Shown here: positions 23,483-31,008 of the stretch, piece after piece | Numbering within the stretch: the stretch's first letter is position 1 | Layout of the letters: each line of letters opens with the position of its first letter | NCBI RefSeq assembly: GCF_026341815.1 | Contig: NZ_JAPENX010000001.1 | Coordinates: forward strand, 4,278,001 to 4,342,000 | DNA from: Streptomyces sp. NBC_00572 | GTDB lineage: Bacteria; Actinomycetota; Actinomycetes; Streptomycetales; Streptomycetaceae | Direction of reading: 5' to 3' | Length of the DNA stretch: 64,000 nucleotides | The notes under the pieces: model-generated | The model's input: the letters and a program-made list of their open reading frames with translations, nothing else | Database searches by the model: none | What the model was told of the DNA's origin: nothing | Translations under genes and position numbers: made by a program

Positions 23483-23737
23483 ATGTTCGACCACGTCGTC
23501 GGGCTGCGGCCCGAGGAAGCGGCACGATGGACTGCACTCGTCGAGCAATGCCGGCCCGTCCTCGCGGGCGAAGGAATGCAAGCCAATCAGGACCTGCTGG
23601 CTGAACGCGGCATGAGCATCATCCAGTCGATCGCGATCACTCGAGCATTGCTCGGTTGGCAAGAGACGTCTCTGCGTATCGCCACCGACATCGTGACCAC
23701 GAGCTCCTCTCGGACAACCGTCAGTGACGCCGACTAG
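23483..23737 (+). CDS. Hypothetical passenger protein 2
   Basis: An 84-residue protein (MFDHVVGLRPEEAARW), preceded by a GGGAGG site located in the end of the previous gene. Mostly helical, no motif recognised. It ends four bases before the transposase stop on the opposite strand. Probably translated with passenger 1. Confidence 0.55.
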   Translation: MFDHVVGLRPEEAARWTALVEQCRPVLAGEGMQANQDLLAERGMSIIQSIAITRALLGWQETSLRIATDIVTTSSSRTTVSDAD

Positions 23738-23741
23738 AACG

Positions 23742-24550
23742 TCACTTGGTGAGTCGTCGGTAGTTGATGAGGCTGGTCGCGATGGCGGTGAAGGCGAGGA
23801 AGTGTTCCGGCTTGCGTTCGTAGCGGCGGTGGAGCCGGCGGCAGCCGGCGAGCCACGACATGGTCCGCTCGATGACCCATCGGTGGCGTCCGAGCCGCTG
23901 TGAGGACTCAATGCCCCGGCGGGCGATCCGTGGCGTGATGCCGCGAGAGCGGAGCCATCGCCGCAGGTGAGGGTAGTCGTAGCCCTTGTCGCCGTGGAGC
24001 TTGTCGGGCCGTCTGCGGCGGGGGCCGCGGCGGCTGCGGATCGGCGGTATCGACGCGACGAGCGGCTTCAGCGCAAGACTGTCGTGGGTGTTGGCCGCGG
24101 AGATGGCGACCGCGACCGGCAGGCCGGACCGGTCGGTGACGAGATGGATCTTCGATCCGTTCTTGCCACGATCGGTCGGATTCGGTCCGGTCAGGAGCCC
24201 CCTTTGAGGGCCCGGACACTCACCGAGTCGACGGCGAAACGCGACCAGTCCAGGTCCCCCTGGGCCCCGAGCTCATCCAGGATGACCCGGTGAAGGCGGG
24301 CCCAGACCCGCTCCTTGCTCCAGTGGGCGAAACGTCGGTAGACCGTCGGCCAGGCCGGCCCGAACAATGGCGGCACCTGCCGCCATGTGCAGCCCGACGT
24401 GGCCACGAACACAATCGCGGCCAGGCACTCACGATCCCCCGCCCGCCGACGGCCACCTCCCTGCGGCCGCACCACCACTGCCTCGGGCACCACCCTGCGG
24501 AACAACTCCCACAACTCATCCGGCACCAACCGCTCGGCAAGACTCGTCAT
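23742..24550 (-). CDS. IS5-family transposase, two frames joined by -1 frameshifting
   Basis: Frame A (24550 to stop at 24191) encodes MTSLAERLVPDELWELF, then CTWRQVPPLFGPAWPTVYRRF and LDWSRFAVDSVSVRALKGGS. Frame B is open without stops from about 24205 to 23742 and continues the DDE domain: TGPNPTDRGKNGSKIHLVTD, AISAANTHDS, GDKGYDYP and the C-terminal WVIERTMSWLAGCRRL and LINYRRLTK. Switching occurs at AAAGGGGG (24205-24198), a slippery run that suits -1 frameshifting, as known for IS427-group elements. No inactivating mutation is evident, so the element may be active. Confidence 0.82.
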
Positions 24551-24590
24551 GCCCAGCACAACGAACTGAACCGCCAAAGGAAACGACGTC
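23742..24590 (-). mobile_element. IS5-like element body and right end
   Basis: The right terminal repeat GAAACGACGTC is at 24580-24590. The left side at 23742 begins exactly at the transposase stop codon and lacks the outer ~9 bp of terminal repeat, which is instead found at 22801. TAA occurs outside both 22801 and 24590, suggesting that 22801-24590 moved as one unit. Confidence 0.75.
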
Positions 24591-24593
24591 TAA

Positions 24594-25068
24594 GCGCTTC
24601 GCTGCTTCCCTGTCGACATCACTCGTCATGGCGCTCATCGTTCCCCGATCCGGCGGATGGCGAGGGCTGTTTGCCAACGAAGACTCGGAAGCTCCCCGTG
24701 CGCGCCCAGTCTGAGGAGGACCACTGCCTTGTAAGCCTGGCGCCGATCTGCCGCTGGTCGTCGCAGGTCAGCAGGCCTACCGTGGCGCTTCCACAGCCAG
24801 CGGGCGCCTGCCTTTCACATGCCCCGACTCGCCGCGGCTGACCGCTCGTTCTGGCACGGATCTGGCACGCACGTCGTTGCCGACGGCTGCCATGAGATCA
24901 GGGGGCCAGGCAAGGTCCAGGCTCCGCGACCGTCTGATTCCGTAGCTCTAGCCGGATCCGTTAGCGACAGTCATTCCGGTCCTTTCGAGGCCCGGGAAGG
25001 ATGCCAACGAACGGAGGTTCTTCCTCGGGTTGTGGTATCGAGCCGCTGTGCACCGTCAAGCTAAACCC
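24594..25068. other. 475-bp stretch without a supported gene
   Basis: Frames are open on both strands only as GC-rich shadows; none has a ribosome site or recognisable protein. It contains the direct repeat TCTGGCACG (about 24849 and 24861). It is probably decayed element DNA. Confidence 0.45.
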
Positions 25069-25557
25069 TCACCTCGGGTGGCCCAAACCCTCTCGCCTCG
25101 CCATCTCCGCGATGTACTTGAAATGTGGATAAGGAGACCATCCCAGGGCTTCCTCTCTTGCCCTAACGAAGTGTTCACCATGCCCCTCGTACGAGAGGGT
25201 CAGGGTTTTCCCCCACTCCTCCAGTGCGAGATCTTTTTTGATATATCCATGTTTCACGTAAAGGCCCAGGAGGTCGAACATTGCGACGGCCCGCGATATG
25301 GACCAGTGCTGATTCTTGTTGAGGGCATACACGTTTTCTGCATCACTTGTCGATTCGATCGACTCGCGTAGCAGTGTTCGCCCCTCCTGGAGCTCCGGCT
25401 GCATTAGGCGCTCATTTAGCGAAAGGAATAGAATCCGCTTCTCTTGCTTTCGGCTAACAAGCAAAGCGATGATCGAAAGCGTGAATGCCGATGCAGCAGC
25501 GAGCATCGACCCAAGGGCGATCCAGTCCATGCAGTCAGTAAAGTGGAGCTGCAACAT
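25069..25557 (-). CDS. Membrane-anchored hypothetical protein (DUF4760-like), low GC
   Basis: About 162 residues from ATG 25557 (MLQLHFTDCMDWIALGS); ATG 25530 is an alternative. One N-terminal membrane segment (GSMLAAASAFTLSIIALLV) is followed by a basic stretch RKQEKRI and a helical cytoplasmic domain with WEEWGKTLTLSYE-like features. Codon use is clearly less GC-biased than the surroundings, with several A/T-ending codons, so it is probably recently acquired. The layout resembles DUF4760 proteins; role unknown, possibly element or phage-related. Confidence 0.65.
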   Translation of the reverse strand: MLQLHFTDCMDWIALGSMLAAASAFTLSIIALLVSRKQEKRILFLSLNERLMQPELQEGRTLLRESIESTSDAENVYALNKNQHWSISRAVAMFDLLGLYVKHGYIKKDLALEEWGKTLTLSYEGHGEHFVRAREEALGWSPYPHFKYIAEMARREGLGHPR

Positions 25558-25654
25558 TGGCGCTTGCTCAGGCCGCCGAATGAGCACAAGCGCGAGTCCT
25601 AGCGCTGGCAGAAGAGGTCGGTGAAGTCTCAATGCTCCGGGCAACCCAACCAGC

Positions 25655-25713
25655 GATCTTGAAAACCGTCGTGGCGCGAGTCACCGTGGGTTCAAATCCC
25701 ACACCCACCGCCA
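25655..25713 (+). repeat. 3' fragment of a tRNA-Ser(TGA) gene, likely attachment-site relic
   Basis: From the anticodon loop (CTTGAAA) onward the sequence shows a long variable arm (GTGGCGCGAGTCAC), a T arm (GTGGGTTCAAATCCCAC) and the acceptor end CCCACCGCCA. Upstream there is no matching 5' acceptor strand or D arm, so this is not a functional gene. Such fragments form when an element integrates into a tRNA-Ser gene. Confidence 0.75.
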
Positions 25714-25718
25714 GGCGG

Positions 25719-25752
25719 ATGGCCCCCGACCAGCCGAATGGTCGGGGGCCAT
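25719..25752 (+). terminator. Perfect hairpin terminator after the tRNA-Ser fragment
   Basis: A 14-bp perfect stem (ATGGCCCCCGACCA with its complement) and a GCCGAA loop, six bases after the CCA end. It looks like a tRNA terminator carried along with the fragment. Confidence 0.75.
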
Positions 25753-25878
25753 TCGCATGTCCGGACAGCGTGACAGTCCGATGTTCCCCGTGACTCCCCG
25801 CTAGATCGGGCACGCGAGGGGCGCGGTGATTGTCAGGGTGGCTGCTGAGCCTCCCCACCCTGCTGCTTTGATCAGAGC

Positions 25879-26184
25879 ATGACCCACTCTGATGATCCGG
25901 CCGACGACAGATCTGGGCGGATGAGTCGTTCCGTCGTTTTCGGTGCGGCTTCCGTTGCGTTCTGGTTCTGCTGCCCGTTCTGGATGCTCGTCTGGGCTCT
26001 GGCCCTGCCGCTCGGCCTCACGGGTCTCGTCCTGGGTGTCATCGAATACCGCGCTGCCGCAAGGCAGGGCGTCAGCCGTGCGCAGCCTCTGACCAGCCTG
26101 GCGCTCTCGTCGGTGGGTACGGCAGCGGCCGTTGCGTACATGCTCTTTGTGTTCGCACATCCGGACCTGTCAATTCAGGAGTAG
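25879..26184 (+). CDS. Small membrane protein, DUF4190-like
   Basis: A 101-residue protein with a polar N-terminus (MTHSDDPADDRSGRMSRS) and three hydrophobic segments: VVFGAASVAFWFCCPFWML, LPLGLTGLVLGVIEYRAA and LSSVGTAAAVAYMLFVFAH. The LGLTGLVLGVIE-type stretch between segments is typical of DUF4190 proteins, small two- or three-pass membrane proteins of unknown function common in Streptomyces. It is flanked by the tRNA-Ser relic and an IS701 remnant. Confidence 0.7.
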   Translation: MTHSDDPADDRSGRMSRSVVFGAASVAFWFCCPFWMLVWALALPLGLTGLVLGVIEYRAAARQGVSRAQPLTSLALSSVGTAAAVAYMLFVFAHPDLSIQE

Positions 26185-26325
26185 GTCGACGGAGCGGCCT
26201 TGGGGTGGAGCTGCCACGGTTTGCCAACCTTCGCCGGATACTCGCCCTGACTCCCATCCCGTCTACCGTCGACCTACATACCCTGGAGCGTGCACAAGTC
26301 CGGTGTTTAGGCGACATGCTCCTAA

Positions 26326-26499
26326 TACTCCAGCCGTAGATCGTGATCTTCATGGCTGGGCGGCTGCTTGCCGTCGGTAGTGGCAGTCGCGGGCGCGGGC
26401 CTGGTGTCGGCGTCGCCAGTGTGACCAGCGGAGTCGGTGCGCGAGGTCGCGGGCCCGGCTGGTCAGGGTGGTGAACAGGCGTTGGATATCGGTGCAGGT
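26326..26499 (-). mobile_element. Inverted partial copy of the IS701-family element
   Basis: Nearly identical, in reverse orientation, to about 28690-28863: it begins with the terminal repeat TACTCCAGCCGTAGATCGTG and runs through the transposase 3' end, then stops. The tetranucleotide CTAA (26322-26325, fitting YTAR) precedes the end. With the complete element at 27438 it forms inverted repeats flanking the methyltransferase gene. Confidence 0.85.
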
Positions 26500-26590
26500 C
26501 GGTATGGACCGAGGCCGGCCTGTGGCGTCGGCTGCACCGGGCGGTGCTGGACGAACTCGGGAACGAACGGCTCGTTGGATCTCGAAGGAT
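26500..26590 (+). mobile_element. Possible relic of another transposase
   Basis: One frame reads GLWRRLHRAVLDELGNERLV, resembling the LHRxxLDELG stretch of IS5-family transposases, then hits a stop. It directly abuts the IS701 fragment. Only a short piece is left. Confidence 0.4.
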
Positions 26591-26648
26591 GTGAGGGCCG
26601 CCGGGAGCGGCCCGGAACTGAACTGGTGCAGCACACGTCTCCCGCACC

Positions 26649-27437
26649 ATGATCTCAAGTGAGCGCCAAGAGCACGCGATCTCCACCAAGCTGGTCTCGC
26701 CGTCCGCAGTGAGTGCGGAACCGTCGAAGACCAACGACTACAACAGCTTCGCCGAGGCGTACGCGGCCGCAAACGAAACCAACCTGGTCAATGCCTACTA
26801 CGAGCGGCCCGCGATGCTGGCCCTCGCTGGAGACGTGGCCGGCCGACGGATTCTCGACGCCGGCTGCGGCTCGGGGGCCCTGTTTGCCGCGCTGCGCGAC
26901 CGTGGCGCCGTTGTGAGTGGCTTCGACACGAGTGCCGGGATGCTGGAGCTGGCTCGGCGGCGGCTCGGCGACGGTGCGGACCTGCAGGTGGCGGACCTGG
27001 GCAGCCCGCTTCCTTACGCTGATGACACATTCGACGATGTAACGGCGTCCCTGGTGCTGCACTATCTGGAGGACTGGGGGCCGGCGCTGGCCGAGCTGCG
27101 ACGCGTACTCAGGCCCGGCGGTCGACTGATCGCATCTGTCGACCATCCCTTTGCCATCAACCTCATACACCGCGAGGCCGGTCGCGAGGCCGAGCACAAC
27201 TACTTCGACACCACCAAATGGACCGTGGAGTGGACCATTGGCGGCCATACCGCCCTGGTGAGCAGGTGGAACAGGCCGCTGCACGCGATGATCGAGGCTT
27301 TCATCGGGGCCGGTTTCCGGATTACGGTCATCAGCGAGCCGGAGCCTGATCCCGCCGCCCGCGAGATGTTCCCCGAGGCCATCGCGGCCAAGCCGCGCTT
27401 CCTGTGCTTCCTGTTCTTCGTCCTGCAGGCCGACTAG
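26649..27437 (+). CDS. Class I SAM-dependent methyltransferase
   Basis: A 262-residue protein with a Rossmann-like methyltransferase core: motif I RILDAGCGSGALF (~residue 66), acidic residue of motif II GFDTSAGMLELA, motif III region ADLGSPLPYADDTFDDV, and post-motif LRRVLRPGGRLIASVDHP. It resembles UbiE/small-molecule methyltransferases; the substrate is unknown. ATG 26649 has no clear ribosome site. The stop TAG is part of the CTAG target of the following IS701 element, so the insertion left the coding sequence intact. It is flanked on both sides by IS701 ends. Confidence 0.85.
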   Translation: MISSERQEHAISTKLVSPSAVSAEPSKTNDYNSFAEAYAAANETNLVNAYYERPAMLALAGDVAGRRILDAGCGSGALFAALRDRGAVVSGFDTSAGMLELARRRLGDGADLQVADLGSPLPYADDTFDDVTASLVLHYLEDWGPALAELRRVLRPGGRLIASVDHPFAINLIHREAGREAEHNYFDTTKWTVEWTIGGHTALVSRWNRPLHAMIEAFIGAGFRITVISEPEPDPAAREMFPEAIAAKPRFLCFLFFVLQAD

Positions 27438-28863
27438 TACTCCAGCCGTAGGTCGTGATCTTGCTGGTCGGGGCCGGTGCGGAGACGGCTGCGGCCACCG
27501 TTGATCATCGTGAGTTGTGTCGACCAACGAAGATCAGGCGGTGGCCGCAGGTCGCAGCGTAGTGCCTGCCCGGTGGCGGTCGATGTTCGACCAGCTGACG
27601 GGCCGTATCGCGGGCCGGTTCGCGAGGGTCGAACCACGCCGCCACGCAACGGCGTTGGTGCTGGGCCTGCTGGCGGACCTGCCAAGGAAGAACTGCTGGA
27701 CGCTGGCCGAGCACGCGGGCGACTCCACCCCGGACGGCATGCAGCACCTGCTGCACCGCGCGAAGTGGGACGCCGACGCGGTCCGCGACGACGTACGCGC
27801 CTACGTGGTCGAGCACCTGGCCGATGACGAAGCCGTGCTGGTGGTCGACGAGACCGGCGACCTGAAGAAGGGCACCGCCACGGTCGGCGTCCAGCGCCAG
27901 TACACCGGCACGGCGGGCCGGATCGAGAACTCCCAGGTCGCCGTCTACCTCGTCTACTCCGCCGCCTGCGGGCATGCCGCGATCGACCGGGCCCTATACG
28001 TCCCGCGCTCGTGGACCGACGACCTCGACCGCTGCCGGACCGCCGGCATCCCCGAAGACCTCACCTTCACGACCAAGCCGGTACTGGCGGCTCGGATGAT
28101 CACCCGGGCCCTGGATGCGGGAACGCCCGCCCGCTGGGTCGCCGGCGACGAGGTCTACGGCGACAACCCGCACCTGCGGGCCGCGCTGGAAGACCGCCGG
28201 ACCGGCTACGTCCTGGCAGTCTCCAGCACCCACCAAGTCACCACGGTGGCAGGGAAGTTCCCGGCCAAGGCCATCGTGGCGAAGATCCCGAAACGGGCCT
28301 GGCAGCGGCGCTCGGCCGGAGCGGGCGCCAAGGGCGAGCGGTACTACGACTGGGCCCAGGTCGACATCCACGGCCCCGCCTACCGGCCCGGGCACTGGTG
28401 GCTGCTGGTCCGCCGCAACCGGAGAAGCGGCGAACTCGCCTTCTACCGCTGCTTCTCACCCCACTCCGTCCCGCTGTCCGACCTGGTGCGGGTGGCCGGA
28501 CGGCGCTGGACGGTGGAGGAGACCTTCCAGGCCGGCAAGGGCCTGGCGGGGCTGGACGAGCACCAGGTCCGCCGCTGGACCTCCTGGCACCGCTGGGTCA
28601 CCCTCGCGATGCTCGCCCACGCCTTCCTCGCCGTCACCGCAGCCGCCGAACGCCGCGACCACCCCGCCCCCGACGACCTGATCCCCTTGACCTGCAACGA
28701 GATCCAACGCCTGTTCACCACCCTGACCAGCCGGGCCCACGACCTCGCGCACCGACTCCGCTGGTCACACTGGCGACGCCGACACCAGGCCCGCGCCCGC
28801 GACTGCCACTACCGACGGCAAGCAGTCGCCCAGCCATGAAGATCACGATCTACGGCTGGAGTA
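27438..28863 (+). mobile_element. Complete IS701-family insertion sequence
   Basis: A 1,426-bp element with inverted ends (TACTCCAGCCGTAGGTCGTG on the left, the complement with one mismatch on the right) flanked by a CTAG duplication at 27434-27437 and 28864-28867, the YTAR target of IS701 elements. One intact transposase gene is inside. The intact ends and target duplication suggest a recent insertion. Confidence 0.93.
27517..28839 (+). CDS. IS701-family transposase
   Basis: A 440-residue DDE transposase. Visible acidic residues are in VLVVDETGDLKKG (first D), WVAGDEVYGDN (second D) and RRWTVEETFQAGKGLAGLD (E with the YREK-like region). The N-terminus (RFARVEPRRHATALVLGLL, CWTLAEHAGD) is typical for IS701. 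Start GTG 27517. The reading frame is intact; the stop lies 24 bp from the right end. Confidence 0.93.
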   Translation: MSTNEDQAVAAGRSVVPARWRSMFDQLTGRIAGRFARVEPRRHATALVLGLLADLPRKNCWTLAEHAGDSTPDGMQHLLHRAKWDADAVRDDVRAYVVEHLADDEAVLVVDETGDLKKGTATVGVQRQYTGTAGRIENSQVAVYLVYSAACGHAAIDRALYVPRSWTDDLDRCRTAGIPEDLTFTTKPVLAARMITRALDAGTPARWVAGDEVYGDNPHLRAALEDRRTGYVLAVSSTHQVTTVAGKFPAKAIVAKIPKRAWQRRSAGAGAKGERYYDWAQVDIHGPAYRPGHWWLLVRRNRRSGELAFYRCFSPHSVPLSDLVRVAGRRWTVEETFQAGKGLAGLDEHQVRRWTSWHRWVTLAMLAHAFLAVTAAAERRDHPAPDDLIPLTCNEIQRLFTTLTSRAHDLAHRLRWSHWRRRHQARARDCHYRRQAVAQP

Positions 28864-28929
28864 CTAGGAGAGGCTTTCGGGCGCGATCGCGCCTCACGCA
28901 CCACTCACGCGCGACCAGTGACAGGCAAC

Positions 28930-28972
28930 GATGAAGGGCCGGACTCAGTGAGACTGAGTCCGGCCCTTCATC
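28930..28972 (-). terminator. Terminator downstream of tRNA-Arg
   Basis: A perfect 20-bp stem with GAG loop, 50 bp from the tRNA 3' end. It is the strongest hairpin in the window and probably ends tRNA transcription; it belongs to the element side of the attachment site. Confidence 0.8.
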
Positions 28973-29019
28973 TTCGGCACTTCAGCAGGTCAGCGGGTTG
29001 ATCACGCTGTCCGAGCTGG

Positions 29020-29066
29020 AGTGCCCCCGGCAGGATTCGAACCTGCGCACACGGCTCCGGAGGCCG
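29020..29066 (-). repeat. Right attachment-site copy (within tRNA-Arg)
   Basis: A 47-bp direct repeat with 22192-22238, comprising two bases beyond the tRNA 3' end through the anticodon stem. It marks one end of the integrated element. Confidence 0.88.
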
Positions 29067-29093
29067 TTGCTCTATCCCCTGAGCTACGGGGGC
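29022..29093 (-). tRNA. tRNA-Arg, anticodon CCG
   Basis: The minus strand folds into a complete cloverleaf of 72 nt: acceptor GCCCCCG with CGGGGGC and discriminator A, D arm GCTCAGGGGATAGAGC, anticodon arm ACGGC-CTCCGGA-GCCGT with CCG at positions 34-36, a four-base variable loop and T arm GCAGG-TTCGAAT-CCTGC. CCA is not encoded. Its 3' 45 bp are duplicated at 22194-22238, showing that the gene has served as an integration site. Confidence 0.97.
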
Positions 29094-29253
29094 GTCCGCC
29101 GCGTTCGGCGGCGACGGGTAGAACCCTACCAGCTCTGCGGGAGTGGCTGTGAACAGGTATTTCCGGGGTGTCACCAGGTGCTGGGTCCCCCGCACGGGTC
29201 AGAAGTGGGTAAAACCCGGACGCAGCCGTTAGGGGCGGCCTACTCTCGTTCGT

Positions 29254-29739
29254 GTGTCAGGCGTGTCCGGTCGGGTGCTCGTTGTCGACGACAACAAGGT
29301 GATCCGGCAGTTGATCAGGGTCAATCTCGAACTCGAGGGGTTCGAGGTCGTGACCGCGGCCGATGGTGCCGAGTGTCTGGATGTCGTACATCGGGTTCGT
29401 CCTGATGTCGTCACCCTGGATGTCGTCATGCCCCGCTTGGACGGGATCAAGACGGCCGAGCGGCTACGTGCCGATCCGCGGACCAGTCATCTGCCGGTCG
29501 CGATCATCAGCGCCTGCGGTGAGCACGAGGTCTCCGGTGGGGCCGCCTCCGGCGTCGACGCCTTCCTCGCGAAACCCTTCGAGCCCTCCGAGCTCGTGCG
29601 CGTCGTGCGTCAGTTGATGCACCGCGAGCGGCGCGAGCGGCCCGAGGCGGCCGGGACCGACGGGGGAGAGGAACCGGCCGCAGTCGACGGCCGGCAAGAC
29701 CCCCGACGCGCCGGGAGCACCACCGGCCCGCATCACTGA
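29254..29739 (+). CDS. Single-domain receiver (CheY-like) response regulator
   Basis: A 161-residue protein. Residues 1-125 form a receiver: acidic pair in VLVVDDNKVIRQL, phospho-acceptor Asp in VTLDVVMPRLDG, and the conserved Lys in FLAKPFEPSEL. Beyond residue ~128 there is only a Gly/Asp/Glu-rich tail without an output domain, so it must act through protein contacts. No kinase gene adjoins it. GTG 29254 lies about seven bases after TACTCT (29241-29246), fitting a leaderless transcript. It is transcribed away from tRNA-Arg. Confidence 0.88.
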   Translation: MSGVSGRVLVVDDNKVIRQLIRVNLELEGFEVVTAADGAECLDVVHRVRPDVVTLDVVMPRLDGIKTAERLRADPRTSHLPVAIISACGEHEVSGGAASGVDAFLAKPFEPSELVRVVRQLMHRERRERPEAAGTDGGEEPAAVDGRQDPRRAGSTTGPHH

Positions 29740-29830
29740 GCCGGTCCGCACCACTGAGCCCGGCCCGCACCACTGAGCCCTCCCATTGCATCGATGAGCC
29801 CGGCCCGCGTCACCGAGTCGGCCCCGGGCC
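29723..29830. repeat. Degenerate tandem repeats across the end of the regulator gene
   Basis: Units of about 20-22 bp with the core CCGCACCACTGAGCC occur at about 29724, 29742 and 29764, with weaker copies further on. The regulator stop codon TGA lies inside the first unit. The 222-bp gap to the next gene holds no gene or clear terminator. Confidence 0.55.
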
Positions 29831-29961
29831 TCTGAGCCCGGCCCCTCCGTGCCGCCCCCTCCCCCGCACTGCCCCCACCGAGTCGAGCCTCTCCTCGCCC
29901 AGGTGCCCGCATCGCGAAACCGGTTCGCGTGAGGACCCCCCTCCTCCCCTAGGCTTGTCCC

Positions 29962-30996
29962 GTGACCCCCGCGGACCTCTCCCTCACCGTGCTGCACGCC
30001 GTGCGCCGTGCGGTCGACGACGGTGCGCTGCGGGTCGACGTACCCCCGACGGTCAAGGTCGAGCGTGTTCGGCCCGGTGGTGCCGGGGAGTACGCCAGCA
30101 GCATCGCGCTCTCCCTCGCCCGGTCCGCCGGGCGTCCCGCCCTCGATGTCGCCGGGATCCTGGAGGAGCGTCTCCGTGACGCTCCCGGGCTTCGCGAGGT
30201 CGTGATCACCGGGCCCGGGTTCCTGAACTTCTCCCTTCGGCGCGACGCCGACGCCGAGCTCGTACGGGCCATCCGCGAGGCAGGGGACTCGTACGGGACC
30301 AGTGATGCCCTCGCCGGGACCACCGTCCGTTTCGCCGGTCCGCCCGACCTGACAGAGTCGCGGGCCCTGCTCGTCACCGAGACCGTCGTCCGGCTCCTTC
30401 GGTCGCAAGGCGCCGACGCCGGGTTCGCCGAGCTCGCCGGGTTCGCCGGGTTCATCGGGCCGTCCGATGACGAGCGGGGCGAGAGCGGCGAGCGGATCCA
30501 TGTGCGCGCCGGCGCCTACGAAGGTGACGTCCTCGGTGTCGACGCCGCTCGCTGGGCGCTGCTCCGGCCCTCGCCGCAGGACCGGCCCCTCGACGGGCCT
30601 CCCCTTCTCGTGCAGCACGAGCGCAACTCGCTCTTCCGCGTCCGGTACGCGTACTCCCGGGTGCGCAGGCTGCTCGTCAACGGGCGGCAGCTCGGTGTCG
30701 TTCCGGTGTACGAGCACGATGCGCCGCCCCTTCACGCACCCGAACTTCTCGGCGTCCTCCGCGACCACCCCGTCGTTCTACTCGCCGCCGCCCGCCACCG
30801 CGCCCCCGACCGGGTCGCCCGGCACCTGGAAGCCACCGCCGACGCGCTGCTCGCGTTCCAGCACACCGTTCTGCCGCTCGGCGACGAGAAACCCTCGGCC
30901 GCCCACCGTTCCCGGCTCGCGCTCGCCGAAGCCGCCGGGACGGTGCTCGCCGGTGGCCTCGCAGTGCTCGGCATCAGCGCACCCGAACGGATTTGA
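29962..30996 (+). CDS. ArgRS-like protein lacking the catalytic core (Add-domain plus DALR domain)
   Basis: A 344-residue protein. Residues 1-110 match the arginyl-tRNA synthetase N-terminal additional domain (YASSIALSLARSAGRP, ITGPGFLNFSL), and residues ~225-344 the DALR anticodon-binding domain (LVQHERNSLFRVRYAYSRVRRL, HPVVLLAAARHRAPDRVARHLEATADAL in pieces, VLAGGLAVLGI). The class I catalytic core with HIGH and KMSK is absent, so it cannot charge tRNA. It may bind tRNA-Arg or regulate; such proteins are annotated as DALR anticodon-binding proteins in Streptomyces. GTG 29962 follows TAGGCT by six bases (leaderless). It heads the lysA-hom-thrC run with 12 bp to lysA. Confidence 0.85.
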   Translation: MTPADLSLTVLHAVRRAVDDGALRVDVPPTVKVERVRPGGAGEYASSIALSLARSAGRPALDVAGILEERLRDAPGLREVVITGPGFLNFSLRRDADAELVRAIREAGDSYGTSDALAGTTVRFAGPPDLTESRALLVTETVVRLLRSQGADAGFAELAGFAGFIGPSDDERGESGERIHVRAGAYEGDVLGVDAARWALLRPSPQDRPLDGPPLLVQHERNSLFRVRYAYSRVRRLLVNGRQLGVVPVYEHDAPPLHAPELLGVLRDHPVVLLAAARHRAPDRVARHLEATADALLAFQHTVLPLGDEKPSAAHRSRLALAEAAGTVLAGGLAVLGISAPERI

Positions 30997-31008
30997 AAGA
31001 GTTCTGAC

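Noticed and set aside
24290..24841. Plus-strand ORF opposite the IS5-like transposase
   Set aside because: It overlaps the transposase on the other strand and extends into unrelated DNA; no ribosome site or recognisable protein.
25621..25713. A functional tRNA-Ser gene
   Set aside because: The upstream bases cannot pair with the acceptor end and there is no D arm, so only the 3' half is present.
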